Assembly: GCA_946699065.1 (NCBI GenBank)
Contig: CAMPDV010000108.1
Coordinates: 434,001 to 498,000 of the forward strand
DNA from: Loxodes magnus
Lineage: Eukaryota; Ciliophora; Karyorelictea; Loxodida; Loxodidae
DNA length: 64,000 nt
Direction: 5' to 3'
Below, piece after piece: positions 1 to 10,852 of this stretch. Within the stretch, counting starts at the first letter, position 1, and each line of letters starts with the position of its first letter. Both the position numbers and the translations under genes were made by a program. The notes under the pieces are model-generated. The model was given only the letters and a program-made list of their open reading frames with translations, had not been told where the DNA came from and made no database searches.

Positions 1-1
1 G

Positions 2-445
2 TCAGTGCCGAAGGTCTAAGAATCTTATGTCTCGAGGCCAAGCCAAAGCAGAGGAAGACATAAATTCAATTATGGGTACTTAACTTCCCCAACCTCTGAT
101 GAAGATGACCTTGGTGCTCACTTTGGAACAATGAGCAAAGCAATTTAATAAAATATATAGTAATTTGAAAATAGATAATTTAAATTAAAAAAACTCTTCT
201 ATGTCAAAACATTTACTCAACAAATATAATCTAACAAGACAAGCAATTTAAGATTAACATAATTAGTAGAAAGTATCAAGTAACACTATTAGAGCATAAT
301 GTAATGTCAGTAGAATTATCAGATGAAGTTTTGTTAAACTATAGCATTAATATCATTAACTGAATCTAAATTTAATTTAAAGTACTTAAAACAAATAGAT
401 TCAAGAGATAAAAATAAAAGAGTTTAAAAACTTAATTCAATTTGA
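2..445 (+). CDS. Possible LINE ORF1, C-terminal part
   Basis: An open frame (codon phase of base 5) runs from the window edge to TGA at 443-445. Its first 50 residues are polar and acidic (a PTSDEDDLGAHFGTM stretch) in locally GC-richer DNA than what follows; the rest is Gln/Lys-rich. Position just upstream of the endonuclease region suggests ORF1 of the same retrotransposon, but no RNA-binding motif is visible and the 5' part lies outside the window. It could also be the end of an unrelated gene into which the LINE inserted. Confidence 0.3.
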
Positions 446-959
446 AAATAGATATATTTAATTTTTCTACTAAAAACTGATAAAAGGATTAATAAAACTA
501 AACAGATTTAATTGATGCTATTTGCCAGAATTAAATCTTACTTTCCAATAGTAATCTTAATATTCTAAAAAAGAAATTTGAAGAAGTAGATAAAATAATT
601 TTACAAGCAAATGGTAAGGGTAAACATAATAATGAAAAAGAGCGAAATTAAATAATATGTTACTTTAATTTAAATTTTCTATAATTTTAAAGATTTACTA
701 AATTAGAATCTTGAAGATGTACATAGTATGAAATTTGCAATATATAAGATAGATATGTTACAAATAATTAGGACTTAGAATAAGGTACTGTTGATATTGT
801 GAAATGTAAAATTGATATAGATAGAAAGTTACTTAAAAAATATACAACTTAAGTAATAGTATTTTGATGCAATATTTCATTAATATCCCAAACAAGGAAA
901 AGATTAATACACATTTAAATTAATTAATAAGGGTAAAAGAGTATCTGCATTTACGAAAA

Positions 960-3840
960 TTAACTACATTGAGGATCAAAAAATTAGAAAAGACCAATAA
1001 ATTAGATGGGATATATAAATAATAATGATTTATCTAGAAAGCGCTTGAATACCCAAGAATTATCAGAGATAATGCTCAGATATTTTACCAATAATTTAAA
1101 CCTGATTAAAAGAAGACTCTCTTCCGATATTGATAAATGGATATAGAATAAATTTTAAGCAATTTAGATAAAGGAGGTGTATATCTAAATATAGAAGATG
1201 AACTTAATAGTATAGAAATGCTTACATAAATTTAAAAATAACCAAATTGATTCTTTATAATTAAGTTGGATAATATTTTAATAACTTCTTGTTATATGCC
1301 TGATAGTGGAAAAAGCTGGGATGATAAAGATTATACATATAAATACCTTAACACATTGTTGAATTAATTTAATGATAATCTATATAATCTGATGTGAGAC
1401 TTAACGTTCTTTTAAAAGATTTTGAGACAATCCTTAAAATGCTTAAGACAATATCTTTAGATAATAAGAATTTTTACGATAAGATGATCTTGAGATAGTG
1501 AATTATTATAATATTAATACATATATACACAATGGATAGGAAGCTAAATTGTAATGATTATATATTATAAGTAACCATTTGAATATTAATTAGTTTGCAA
1601 GCTTCACTGCTCATAATAATAGTTCAATTTCTGATTTTATTCCAATCACTATCGATTTTATTTATAATTGTATAGACTATTGGGAAAAGATAACTCAGAG
1701 AAAATATAAGATTAATAAGTTAAAAGATGAAATAAATAGGTAAAAAAGATTAAGAATCTTTCCTGTAAACTTATCTAGAATTATTTTAGACAGATTAAGA
1801 AAATTCTAAATTCTAAGAAAAGAAATAATATGAAACTTGATTAAGAAATCAAAAATAAATAAATTTATTCGAAGAAGAATTTCATTTTTAGCAAACATTC
1901 TAATCTAACTCAATTATAGATCAATTATAGCAATTAAAAAATAGATAAAATATTCGATAGCATTTAAGAAATTAAAGATTATCCTCTCTCATATTTATAA
2001 GGATTTTATCTTTTAACTATACAAGAAATATAAGAAATTATAAAATAAATTCCAAATCGAAAAGCAGCTGGTCCGAATAAAAGGTAAATTTCTGAAGTAA
2101 AATGGACAATATTTGCTAATAATTATTCACTCTTTTCTGAATAATGTAATAATACTTATAAGAATTAATTTAAAATAAATACTCAGTGATTTTTCCAATA
2201 ATTAAAAGAGGAAATTAAGAAGATTGGAAAAACTGGCGACTAATGCGCTTATTAATATTATTCTTAAATTATATGATAAAGCTCTAACAAAAAGTTTATA
2301 TAATCTGATTTATTTGTAAAACTTTTTTACTCTTTTAAATGGCATTCATGTAAATATATAAATTACTTAATATTTTGGGTAATAAAATAAATAATTGATA
2401 ACTGTCAGAAATGCGCAAAAGGTAAAACTAAATTGATTGCAAAATTGATAGATTTTGTAAAATGCCTGACTCAATAGAAAGAAGACTTTGATTTGATTAA
2501 TTCAAGAAGGCCAAATTACCACTTGGACTAATAAAAAATTAGAATCATTTTATTAAAACCTAAATTCTTTATTATTATAGATTGAATAAATACTAGAACT
2601 ATATAATATAAAAGTGGAGTAATGCAAGTTCACATAGATAGCTTTAGCGTTGTTGTATTACGACATTTTAATCACATATTTGGAAAGTAAAATTAAACAA
2701 TAGAGATTCAAATGGTAGGGCTTGAGTGTTAGCTTCACGTGCAGAGGATGGGCGGATGATTTGATTTTGCTTTCAAAATCTGCAAAGTAAATGTAGATTT
2801 AATAAATGAACAAATAAATGTTTTGAATGAAATCATTTAAAATAAATGCTAAAAAAGCTGAATCTATCTAATTTCTAAAGAAACATTAGAAATAAAAAAT
2901 CTTAATTTATGATTAGAAAATTACCAACTGTTTATAAATGAAAAAGTAATATATTTAATAATTATTCATAATCGAAATAAGAATAGAATAACCATTGCAT
3001 AGAAGTCTCATTTAAGTTCTTAGCTGCAATGAAGAAAGCTGTTTTTAACTGATGAAATATAAAAATGATTCCTTGTCATTTTAAGACTCTATACAGACTT
3101 TTTGTTTTACCTTAAGTAGAATAAGAGAAAAATTAGTCCCATGAAGTATTCAAAAAGGAGTAAATGGAGTTCTGAACAGAATTGAATTAAATATGGGAAT
3201 GATTTCAAGAAAAACTTTTTAAGTAGCAATTTCAACATTTAATTATTCATGCTAGACCTGAATTGATTACCTTTTAAGCACATTATAGGTCTGAAATTTT
3301 TCCGATTCTACTATAAATGAAAAAAGAAAGTATTGATTTTCCAAGATCAATAATAGAATCTCTTTTCCTTAATATCTGGAAAAAATAATTTTAATACTTT
3401 AATTAAGTGTAATTTTAACAAATCTTCACAATATAGATCAGAAGAACTAATAGAATACCAGTTTTAAAATTTTACTAAAAATAAGAGCCAAAATAAAGCA
3501 ATATTTCTATAATGAAGTTACTAAAAATTTTATAAGAAAGAAAGAACCTAAATCATATTCTAAGAAATTCGGTTATCTTTAACAATTTCCACAATTGCTA
3601 ATACGAAGCTGAGTAAATAATAAAGACATTAAATTATTAATATATATAAACTTAGAACCTAATACTGAATTTTCGGAAGGATCTTTAAGATCGCTATTAT
3701 CCTATTGATAATCCCAATTGTGTATATGGAGAATACGAACATATCTTTAAATGTATATACTATTCTAATATAAGAAATTGACTATCGTAAAAATTTTGAA
3801 TTATTATTTAAGAAGTCTAATATAATATAAATAAAAACGG
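960..3840 (+). pseudogene. LINE ORF2: APE endonuclease-like plus reverse transcriptase, frameshifted
   Basis: Endonuclease signs are a CYMPDSGKSWDD block near 1288-1325, resembling the APE strand before the Tyr/Pro loop, and a SSISDFIPI block near 1625-1650 resembling the terminal SDH motif with His replaced. The RT part carries the AAGPN, NWR, ADD and KxNxKK motifs; the usual QGDPLSP box is degraded to a QVHIDSF reading. PNRKAAGPN is in frame 3, the NWR block in frame 2, the SGV box in frame 3 and the ADD box in frame 1. At least two frameshifts are therefore needed, although some could be small introns. The tail has C...C...H...C (CVYGEYEHIFKC), typical of LINE C-termini. The product is almost certainly non-functional. 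Confidence 0.65.
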
Positions 3841-3844
3841 ATGT

Positions 3845-4232
3845 CTGTCGCGGTAAGGAGAGCTAATAGGTAATCTGGTGCAATATATAATGCATTACGA
3901 GTAATCTCACGCTAGATGTCATCACAGAGAGGGTTGGACGGAAGAGGCAAGCTTAATTTGCGCGAGGATTCTCTCTAGCAGTATGAACGTTTGATTGACG
4001 GGTCTACTATTGACTTAATTACTATTTCTCATTTAGATCTTATTCAAAAGTCTGGAGCTTTTGGTTTAAGAATATAAAATAATTTTTAATAAGTAAATTC
4101 CCCATTTGGAGAAGCTGACGTGAATTATTGGAAGGCTAGATTTTTAACAAAAAGTATGATGACACCTTTTAATATTAATATCGAAAGAACTGAACACTAA
4201 CGAGGTGATAAGCGCTCGACAATCAAACCCAT
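3845..4232 (+). repeat. Dispersed repeat R, copy 1
   Basis: About 388 bp, clearly GC-richer than its surroundings, repeated almost without change at 9622-10009 (constant offset 5777; one difference noticed, near position 3860). The left edge is sharp: upstream sequences of the two copies are unrelated (LINE end versus another ORF). It contains a conserved core at about 3860-3990 that recurs in decayed form at about 11730-11880 and, inverted, at 33815-33965. The plus strand is free of TGA in one frame from 3841 right through the downstream gene, so it could be coding. Codon-position differences among decayed copies show no third-position bias, which does not support protein-level constraint. 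Nature unknown: a SINE-like element, a non-coding RNA gene or a mobile-element fragment. Confidence 0.7.
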
Positions 4233-4234
4233 CC

Positions 4235-4506
4235 ATCTTATTTTGACTATATTTAATAAAAATAAATCAGAAGTATCTACTCATTTAGTTGTTTATTGGC
4301 AACATAATGTTTAGATGTTTGCTTAATAATATAAATAAAGAAAAAGAGGCATTTGTAGTATTTTAGTTTCTCTATAGATTATAACATAAATTGTTTTAGA
4401 TTAGTCTGTATAATATAATTTTTATGATTTATATATAACTTTATAACATAACTAATTGTTTCTAATATAATGCTAGTTCAAATTCAAGTAAATAAATTAT
4501 TATAAA
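4235..4506 (+). promoter_or_regulatory. Conserved 5' block of variable-protein gene, copy 1
   Basis: 272 bp directly before the start codon, about 99% identical (3-4 differences by eye) to 6872-7143 and 10012-10282, which precede the other two family members. It is AT-rich. Its left edge is where homology with the middle copy begins. It likely holds promoter and 5' UTR, though an open frame continues through it into the gene. Confidence 0.6.
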
Positions 4507-5079
4507 ATGGGCTGTAAAAGTTCAAGAACTTATGAAAGTTTAACAACATATTAATGAAGTAACTTCGTCTGTGATCCTATGCTAAGTTATAAATTAGGCT
4601 TGCAATAATGTTAAAAAATAATACTTTGCCAACAAAAGTGCTAAGGCAAATTTCCTAGAGTTTTTAACTATTAGCATGCATTTCTTCTTTTCTTTTTCGA
4701 TAAATAATGTATTAGATTAGAAGTTTCATTTACTTAAGATTAGTAATAAGGATCAATAACGGCAAGTTAATTGACTTAAGTATAGCTTAATGACTTCATA
4801 CAAGAATAATTTTTAGAAAGAACGGAATATTAATTTCCATATGCTAAAAGAATTCAACTTAACATTACATTCTTAAAAATTATTTAGTTTTGCCAAGATT
4901 TCCTTAAATAAGAGAAAGAAGATAGAAAAAAATATCACTGTTTTAGGAATAATTGTTTCACATTTGTGATAAAATTACTGGTACATTTTAAAGTAGAAAA
5001 CTTAAAAAATGTGGCTGATAAATGGAATGAAGACAATAATTTCGGTTTAACATACTTAGTGGTGAACACTTTTAGTTGA
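4507..5079 (+). CDS. Small variable-family protein, possible LRAT/NlpC-like fold, copy 1
   Basis: 190 aa, ATG to TGA, no intron. It begins MGCKSS, a possible myristoylation/palmitoylation N-terminus. Two blocks are shared by all three copies: a hydrophobic stretch with His57 (HAFLLFFFD) and CFRNNCFTF with Cys150. A His followed about 90 residues later by an Asn-Cys motif recalls LRAT/NlpC-P60-type papain-fold enzymes, but this is weak inference. TGA is read as Trp at residue 17. The same family stands at 7144 and 10283; most codon differences between copies change the amino acid. All three end at TGA within a few codons of each other. Function unknown. Confidence 0.72.
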
Positions 5080-5319
5080 AGAGAAAACGAATAGAAATAT
5101 TATTAAGGATGAAAAATAAGTTTTTTTATATTAAATAAACAATCAAAAATTAAATTTTAATTCAAAATGACTAAAATAAAGAACAACAAATAAAGCATAT
5201 TTGAAGCTTTTATTTTTCTTCTCTACTTTTATAGTATAAGCTAAAGCTTATTCATTTGCAAAACGCTTCACGCTTTTAAGCTATTTATTTTTAAAGAATC
5301 AATTTTAAATTATTTTTAT

Positions 5320-6431
5320 TCATTTTTGTTATATCTCTTATCTTTTTAAAATTAATTAACTCGATATATAAATGAATTTCTTGATCAAGTTTTAATTATG
5401 AGTTTACTCTTCAAAATAACTTTATCTTTTCTTTTTTACCTAATGCTGCTCCTATTTAATGTTAGATACTCTTAAGTTACTTTTCTTCTTTATATTTTTA
5501 TTTTAGTTCATTTTAGATAGAGTAAATTAATTATTTTGGTATTTAGATGTTTCCAATTCTTATTCTATTATTTCAGCTAACTATTTTCAAATAAAGCTTT
5601 TTCTTCCTTTTATAGTGGTGTTCAGTCTGTTAAAGTTGTTTACCAATTACTAATTTCATATAATTTCTAATAATCTACATTTATTCTTATTCTCTGTCTT
5701 TGTGTTGAAATATGAACATAAAAATTCTTAATATATTAGCTTTTGGCTTTCCTTTATTTTTTAAGTCCAATTAACTTTGTCTTTAGATAAACTCTTATTA
5801 GGATGAATCAGTTCTGACTAAAACTAGCTATAATAAGTTGATTTTTTATCTTTATTTATTATAATTATAGTTAATCTTTTAAGATTATTTCTATTCATTT
5901 TAGTTTATTTTTACTTGAATGTTTCAGTAAATTTGCGCTTATAACTGCTTTCACATTTTCTTTATTAAAAGCTGCTATCAAATTTTCTTAACTAGCATTT
6001 TGCTGTTTCAAGATTTGCTGATATTTAATTTAGTTGCTCTGATATGTTTCAGTAAAAATAATTTATTATCCACAAACCCTTTCGAAGTAATAGTATTCAT
6101 TATAATAGATCTCGAAAATTTAATTTTAACTTTATGACTATATTTTTTAACATACTAATCAAATGATAAAAACTACTTCCACTTCATAACTTCGAAATTA
6201 ATAGAGTTAAGACAAATAAGATGCAATATAAACAAAATAAGCTCAATTTTCAATTAGAGAAGCTCTTAATAAAACAGTTTTCTTCAAATATTTATAATTT
6301 GTCTAGATAGTAAATCCAATAAAAGATATAAAAGGGTTTTTCTTAAATTCATCTTAAAGTGAATAAGAAAATAAAGAAGTTATATGTTGCTTTTGCTTTA
6401 CTGCAGCCTTTTGAATAAAAAATTATAGCAT
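5320..6431 (-). CDS. Hypothetical protein with one 17-nt intron
   Basis: Reading from ATG at 6431 to TGA at 5320-5322 with a 17-nt GT-AG intron at 5938-5954 removed gives exactly 365 codons (364 aa). The N-terminal 180 residues are mixed hydrophobic and aromatic; the C-terminal half is Lys/Gln/Asn-rich and probably helical. No known domain was recognised. The intron is supported by the change of coherent frame on either side and by length divisibility. An alternative start in another frame about 90 nt upstream (ATG near 6510) cannot be excluded. The gene lies head-to-tail between two copies of the variable family, on the opposite strand. Confidence 0.5.
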
Positions 6432-6871
6432 CGTAAATATAGTTGCATGCTGTGTAGTTAAAAATTAAGTATATTTTAGATTTTTTATTTATTATTTAAT
6501 CAAACATTTCTTAATTCTGCACTATTTAATAAAGAAACTATTCAATTAGTTTCCTTTTTATATGCTGATTAAGTATTTTCCTTGCTTTATTTCAATTATA
6601 AATTTTTAATTTAATATAAAACATTTTAGTAATGCTTTACTATTAAACTTTAGATATTTTACCTTTGCATTTTCTTTAAGTGCTTATTCTTATAAATTTA
6701 TTGCTTGCTTCACCTTTAAATTTCTATCATTTGATATTTTTTGTTTGAAAGAATTTAAAATTAAATTTCTGTTCACATGGAAATACTTTATTATTAATAA
6801 GGTTAATTTTAATATTTTCCTTTATGTCACAATTTCTCTTAGTGCTTTTTAAAATGTGTAAGGAATAATTT
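6432..6871. other. Intergenic, AT-rich
   Basis: About 440 bp between the minus-strand gene and the second conserved 5' block. It could contain an upstream exon of the minus-strand gene (an ATG in another frame lies near 6510); nothing else is seen. Confidence 0.4.
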
Positions 6872-7143
6872 ATCTTATTTTGACTATACTTAATAAAAAT
6901 AAATCAGAAGTATCTACTCATTTAGTTGTTTATTGGCAACATAATGTTTAGATGTTTGCTTAATAATATAAATAAAGAAAAAGAGGCATTTGTAGTATTT
7001 TAGTTTCTCTATAGATTGTAACATAAATTGTTTTAGATTAGTCTGTATAATATAATTTTTATGATTTATATATAACTTTATAACATAACTAATTGTTTCT
7101 AATATAATGCTAGTTCAAATTCAAGTAACTAAATTATTATAAA
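6872..7143 (+). promoter_or_regulatory. Conserved 5' block of variable-protein gene, copy 2
   Basis: Matches 4235-4506 with three substitutions noticed in 272 bp. Repeat R is absent here, so the block and R are separate modules. Confidence 0.6.
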
Positions 7144-7728
7144 ATGGGCTGTAAAAGTTTAAGTACTCATGAAGGCCGATTAACATACTAATAAAGTCAC
7201 TTCGACTGTGATCCATTTCTAAGCTATAATTTAGGCTTGCAGTAATGTTAAAAAATAATACTTCGCCAACAAGATTGCTAAAGCGGGATGCTTAAAAAGC
7301 TTAATGATAAGCATGCATTTCTTATTTTGTTTTTCGATGAAAAATAAATTAGAATAAGAGTATTATTTAAGTAGGGTAATAAAGAAGCGATTATTAAGGT
7401 AACTGAATTCACTTAAAAAGAGATTAGTGACTTAAAACAATAAGAATCTATAGAATAAAAGGAACAATAGTTTTCATATGATGAAACATAGTAATTTAAC
7501 ATTACATTCTTAAAAATTATTTAGTTTTGCCAAGATTTCCTTATATAAACGCAAGATGGCGGGGAAAATTATCGCTGTTTTAGAAATAATTGTTTCACAG
7601 TAATTATAAAATTACTGGAACATTTTAAAGTAGAAAACTTAAAAAAAGTGGCTGAGGAATGGAATAAGAAAAATAATTGTGGATGCACTAATTTAGAAGC
7701 TAATACTCTAAGTTAGATCTCTAACTGA
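7144..7728 (+). CDS. Small variable-family protein, copy 2
   Basis: 194 aa, ATG to TGA. It begins MGCKSL. It keeps the His block (HAFLILFFDEK), a FLKIIQFCQDFL helix and CFRNNCFT, but differs strongly from copies 1 and 3 between these, with in-frame length changes. That pattern indicates a translated protein rather than a relic. Where copies 1 and 3 use TGA (Trp) near residue 17, this copy has TAA (Gln). The last residues are unlike copies 1 and 3 before the TGA. Same tentative LRAT/NlpC-like interpretation; function unknown. Confidence 0.72.
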
Positions 7729-7924
7729 TAGAAATAATATTATATTACAAAATAACCTTTATAATTTTAAATAAATACAATAAAAAATAGATTTAATTCA
7801 AAATTTCTAATTAAAAACAATTTTAAGCCTGTTTGAATAAAGTGAGTGTTTTAGATTTAATATCTTAAATTATTTTTATTTTTCACTATAAATAAGTGTT
7901 TTAAATCTAGATTTAATATTATTA

Positions 7925-8480
7925 TATTTTAATTCTTTTTTAAGGCGTCGATCTCCCTTTCCTAATTAGTCAATCTCAAGTTAAGCATGTCTTATAGTCC
8001 GTGATCTATTCCTTCAGTTTTTTATTTTCCTTGCGGAGTTTCCTTATCTCTTTCTGGAAGTTCAACACCATCTTGAGGAGTTGTCTAAAGGATTGAATTT
8101 GAGACCTCCAGGTGTAGGGCAGATTTCGTTTACTTCCTTGTTTTCTCCTCCGGGTTTGGCGTATTTTTCGCGCGAATCTCTGCAGCTTTTTCTACTCTTC
8201 ATAGTTATGTTCCGGTTCCTACTTCCTGGGATAAAATCCCCTTCCGACATCTTGGATTTTTTAGTCATAATTATAATATTATAATAAAAAGAATTTTTTA
8301 AGGAAGATTTTAATTTGTCAGCCTTTAACTTAAAATCCTTGCCTTGATCCAATATTTTGAAGGAAACGCGTCTTAAGATTATTGGCTTGTAGGGATTTAA
8401 AATGTATGATTATGGAGTTGCACTCGTTACTATGATGGCTCTTGTTTAAAGAAACTGATAAGTAGAAAGTTCCCAAATTA
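7925..8480 (-). CDS. GC-rich coding-like stretch, minus strand, frame unresolved
   Basis: This island is much richer in G+C than its flanks and reads as protein on the minus strand. One frame gives a basic, Lys/Arg/Ser-rich protein with a MTKKSKMSEGDFIPGS block at about 8270-8220. A second gives an Arg/Gln-rich region followed by a heptad-like coil (LRKENKKLKEQI) at about 8030-7985. Either an intron joins them or one is an artefact. A basic segment plus a short coiled coil would suit a retroelement ORF1 or an RNA-binding protein. No catalytic motif is present. Plus-strand frames are also open but less convincing. Confidence 0.3.
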
Positions 8481-8829
8481 AAGAGGTTGTTCAGAGCAAG
8501 CATCACGGAGAGAGCTTAGCTTGCCTCTTACGTTAAAAATCAGGCTTTATTATTATAATATCGTTATATAATTTAATAAGGTAATAGCCAAAATGAGAAA
8601 GTATATTAAAAACATAAAATCGATTTAACTAGATTCTACTAACTTCATTGGCAATATAAAATGTTATGAATGATATTTTATCTTAAATAATCGTTAAAGT
8701 AAACGTAATTTCTAAAAAGCTTTATTTATGTTTTTAACTTAGTCTTAGTACAATAAAAATTATTCATGTTTGCATTATAATTTTTTGAATAATTTTAGTT
8801 TACTTTTTAGTAAAATATTTGCTAATATA

Positions 8830-9612
8830 AAAAAGGATTTAGTCTCTACTAGAACTCTAGAAAAACAACCTTAAACATTAGCTACGAAAAAGAAATATAA
8901 CTACTATTTTCTGGAAAATAAGACCCTAAAATCTTAAATCTTGAAATTAAACAAAAAAGAAAGACTCTGTTATAAATGCAGTGAAGATACAATAAGAAAA
9001 TAACTAACTAATAAAGGAATTTAGCAACAAATCTGAAACAAAAGAAATTAACTTTTACCTATAAAAATAGAAGAGAGATTCAAATCAATTACTACACATT
9101 AACAGTTATATATAGAAAAATAAACAATAGAGATAATGAGGATATTAAGAAGTACCAAAAACTTGACTACACCTATAAGTGGAGAAATATATTAAGATGA
9201 TGATTCTGAAAGAGGAAAGGACATCTAGTAAGGCAATATTTACAGTTTAAGTGAAGAATAAAAGAAAAAAAACTTTGAAGAAGGCTGGATCAACTGTATT
9301 GTACTCGAAAAATAAATCTATCCAAAGAAATTTTATCAAGAAATGAAACTTCATGAATCAATAACGGAAGCGAATAATCGATTAACGAGGAAAATGCAAT
9401 AAGGAGCTACACGATAAACAGAACTAAGAGAGTAAATAGAGGAAAGACCTTTATAGTAAAATGAAGATTGAGTTTAAGAAAAAGAAGAACTAGGAATCTA
9501 TGATCAACTTCAAATGAAGCAATAAAAATTTTATAAGAACAAATATATCTGAACTACAAGTGGTAAGCATAATAAAGGTAAATTCACTATAATAAATAAT
9601 AATATTATAAAA
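8830..9612 (+). CDS. ORF of unknown function directly upstream of repeat R, possibly a mobile-element gene
   Basis: A coherent polar frame of roughly 260 codons (phase of 8965) runs up to the left edge of R copy 2. It holds LCYKCSED near 8965, a single CxxC, several charged helices (LREQIEERP) and aromatic patches, and three TGA codons read as Trp. No start ATG or terminal TGA was fixed. R stops it abruptly, as R copy 1 abuts the LINE end. This may be a gag-like or ORF1-like relic; this is a guess from context, not from a domain match. Confidence 0.35.
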
Positions 9613-9621
9613 TAAAGATAC

Positions 9622-10009
9622 CTGTCGCGGTAAGGAAAGCTAATAGGTAATCTGGTGCAATATATAATGCATTACGAGTAATCTCACGCTAGATGTCATC
9701 ACAGAGAGGGTTGGACGGAAGAGGCAAGCTTAATTTGCGCGAGGATTCTCTCTAGCAGTATGAACGTTTGATTGACGGGTCTACTATTGACTTAATTACT
9801 ATTTCTCATTTAGATCTTATTCAAAAGTCTGGAGCTTTTGGTTTAAGAATATAAAATAATTTTTAATAAGTAAATTCCCCATTTGGAGAAGCTGACGTGA
9901 ATTATTGGAAGGCTAGATTTTTAACAAAAAGTATGATGACACCTTTTAATATTAATATCGAAAGAACTGAACACTAACGAGGTGATAAGCGCTCGACAAT
10001 CAAACCCAT
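9622..10009 (+). repeat. Dispersed repeat R, copy 2
   Basis: Almost identical to 3845-4232 (offset 5777) and, like it, followed without a gap by the conserved 5' block and a variable-family gene. R, 5' block and gene were therefore duplicated together or homogenised. Confidence 0.7.
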
Positions 10010-10011
10010 CC

Positions 10012-10282
10012 ATCTTATTTTGACTATATTTAATAAAAATAAATCAGAAGTATCTACTCATTTAGTTGTTTATTGGCAACATAATGTTTAGATGTTTACT
10101 TAATAATATAAATAAAGAAAAAGAGGCATTTGTATATTTTAGTTTTTCTATAGATTATAACATAAATTGTTTTAGATTAGTCTGTATAATATAATTTTTA
10201 TGATTTATATATAACTTTATAACATAACTAATTGTTTCTAATATAATGCTAGTTCAAATTCAAGTAACTAAATTATTATAAA
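10012..10282 (+). promoter_or_regulatory. Conserved 5' block of variable-protein gene, copy 3
   Basis: Matches 4235-4506 apart from about four changes, including a 1-nt deletion near 10133. That deletion breaks the frame open in copy 1 from R into the gene, which argues against the block being coding in this copy. Confidence 0.6.
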
Positions 10283-10852
10283 ATGGGCGGTAAAAGTTTA
10301 AGAACTTATGAAAGTAAGACAACATACTAATGAAATTATTTCAATTGCGATCCTATGCTAAGTTATAATTTAGGCTTGCAATAATGTTAAAAAATAATAC
10401 TTTGCCAACAAGATTGCTAAGGCAAATTTCCTAGAATTTTTAACTTTAAGCATGCATTTCTTATTTTCTTTTTCGATGAAAAATGTATTAGATTAGAAGT
10501 AACAATTTAAGGTGATAGTAAATCCATAATTCAAGCATTTGAAATTAATTTGCAATAATTTAACGATTTAAAGCAAGATAAAACGTTTTCTTAAAGAGAG
10601 TAAATGATTTCATTTGCTGAAAGAGTTTTACTCAACATTACAATTATAAAAATTATTTAGTTTTGCCAAGATTACTCTTTATATATGATAGAAAATGGTA
10701 ATGATTATCACTGTTTTAGGAATAATTGTTTCACATTTGTGATAAAATTACTCGAATATTTTAAATTAAAAAACTTATAAAAAGTTGCTGAGGAATGGAA
10801 TAAGAAAAATAATTCCGGTACAACATACTAAGTGACAAACACTTTAGGTTGA
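10283..10852 (+). CDS. Small variable-family protein, copy 3
   Basis: 189 aa, ATG to TGA, beginning MGGKSL, so the Cys3 of the other copies is lost while Gly2 stays. It keeps HAFLIFFFDEKC, an IIKIIQFCQD helix and HCFRNNCFTF. Compared with copy 1 over the first 72 codons, about 14 of 17 changed codons alter the amino acid, while the upstream 650 bp are nearly identical. It has one internal TGA (Trp) near residue 17. Tentative LRAT/NlpC-like protein; function unknown. Confidence 0.72.

Larger units (their letters stand above)
1..3840 (+). mobile_element. Non-LTR (LINE) retrotransposon, APE-RT type, decayed, 5' end outside window
   Basis: Plus-strand remains of a LINE. In order there is the end of a possible ORF1 (to about 445), an APE-like endonuclease region (about 1200-1700), a reverse transcriptase (about 1900-2900) and a C-terminal Cys/His knuckle (about 3715-3760). 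RT landmarks read with TAA/TAG=Gln: PNRKAAGPN near 2052, a KRG...NWR block near 2200-2230, SGVMQ near 2613, WADDLILLS at 2749-2775 (the catalytic ADD box) and KINAKKAE near 2845. These lie in three different frames, so the copy is broken. The element ends just before repeat R (3845). Clade was not determined. Confidence 0.72.

Noticed and set aside
3860-3990. R core as a tRNA gene or tRNA-derived SINE
   Set aside because: A and B box matches are poor and no cloverleaf could be drawn; left as an unclassified repeat.
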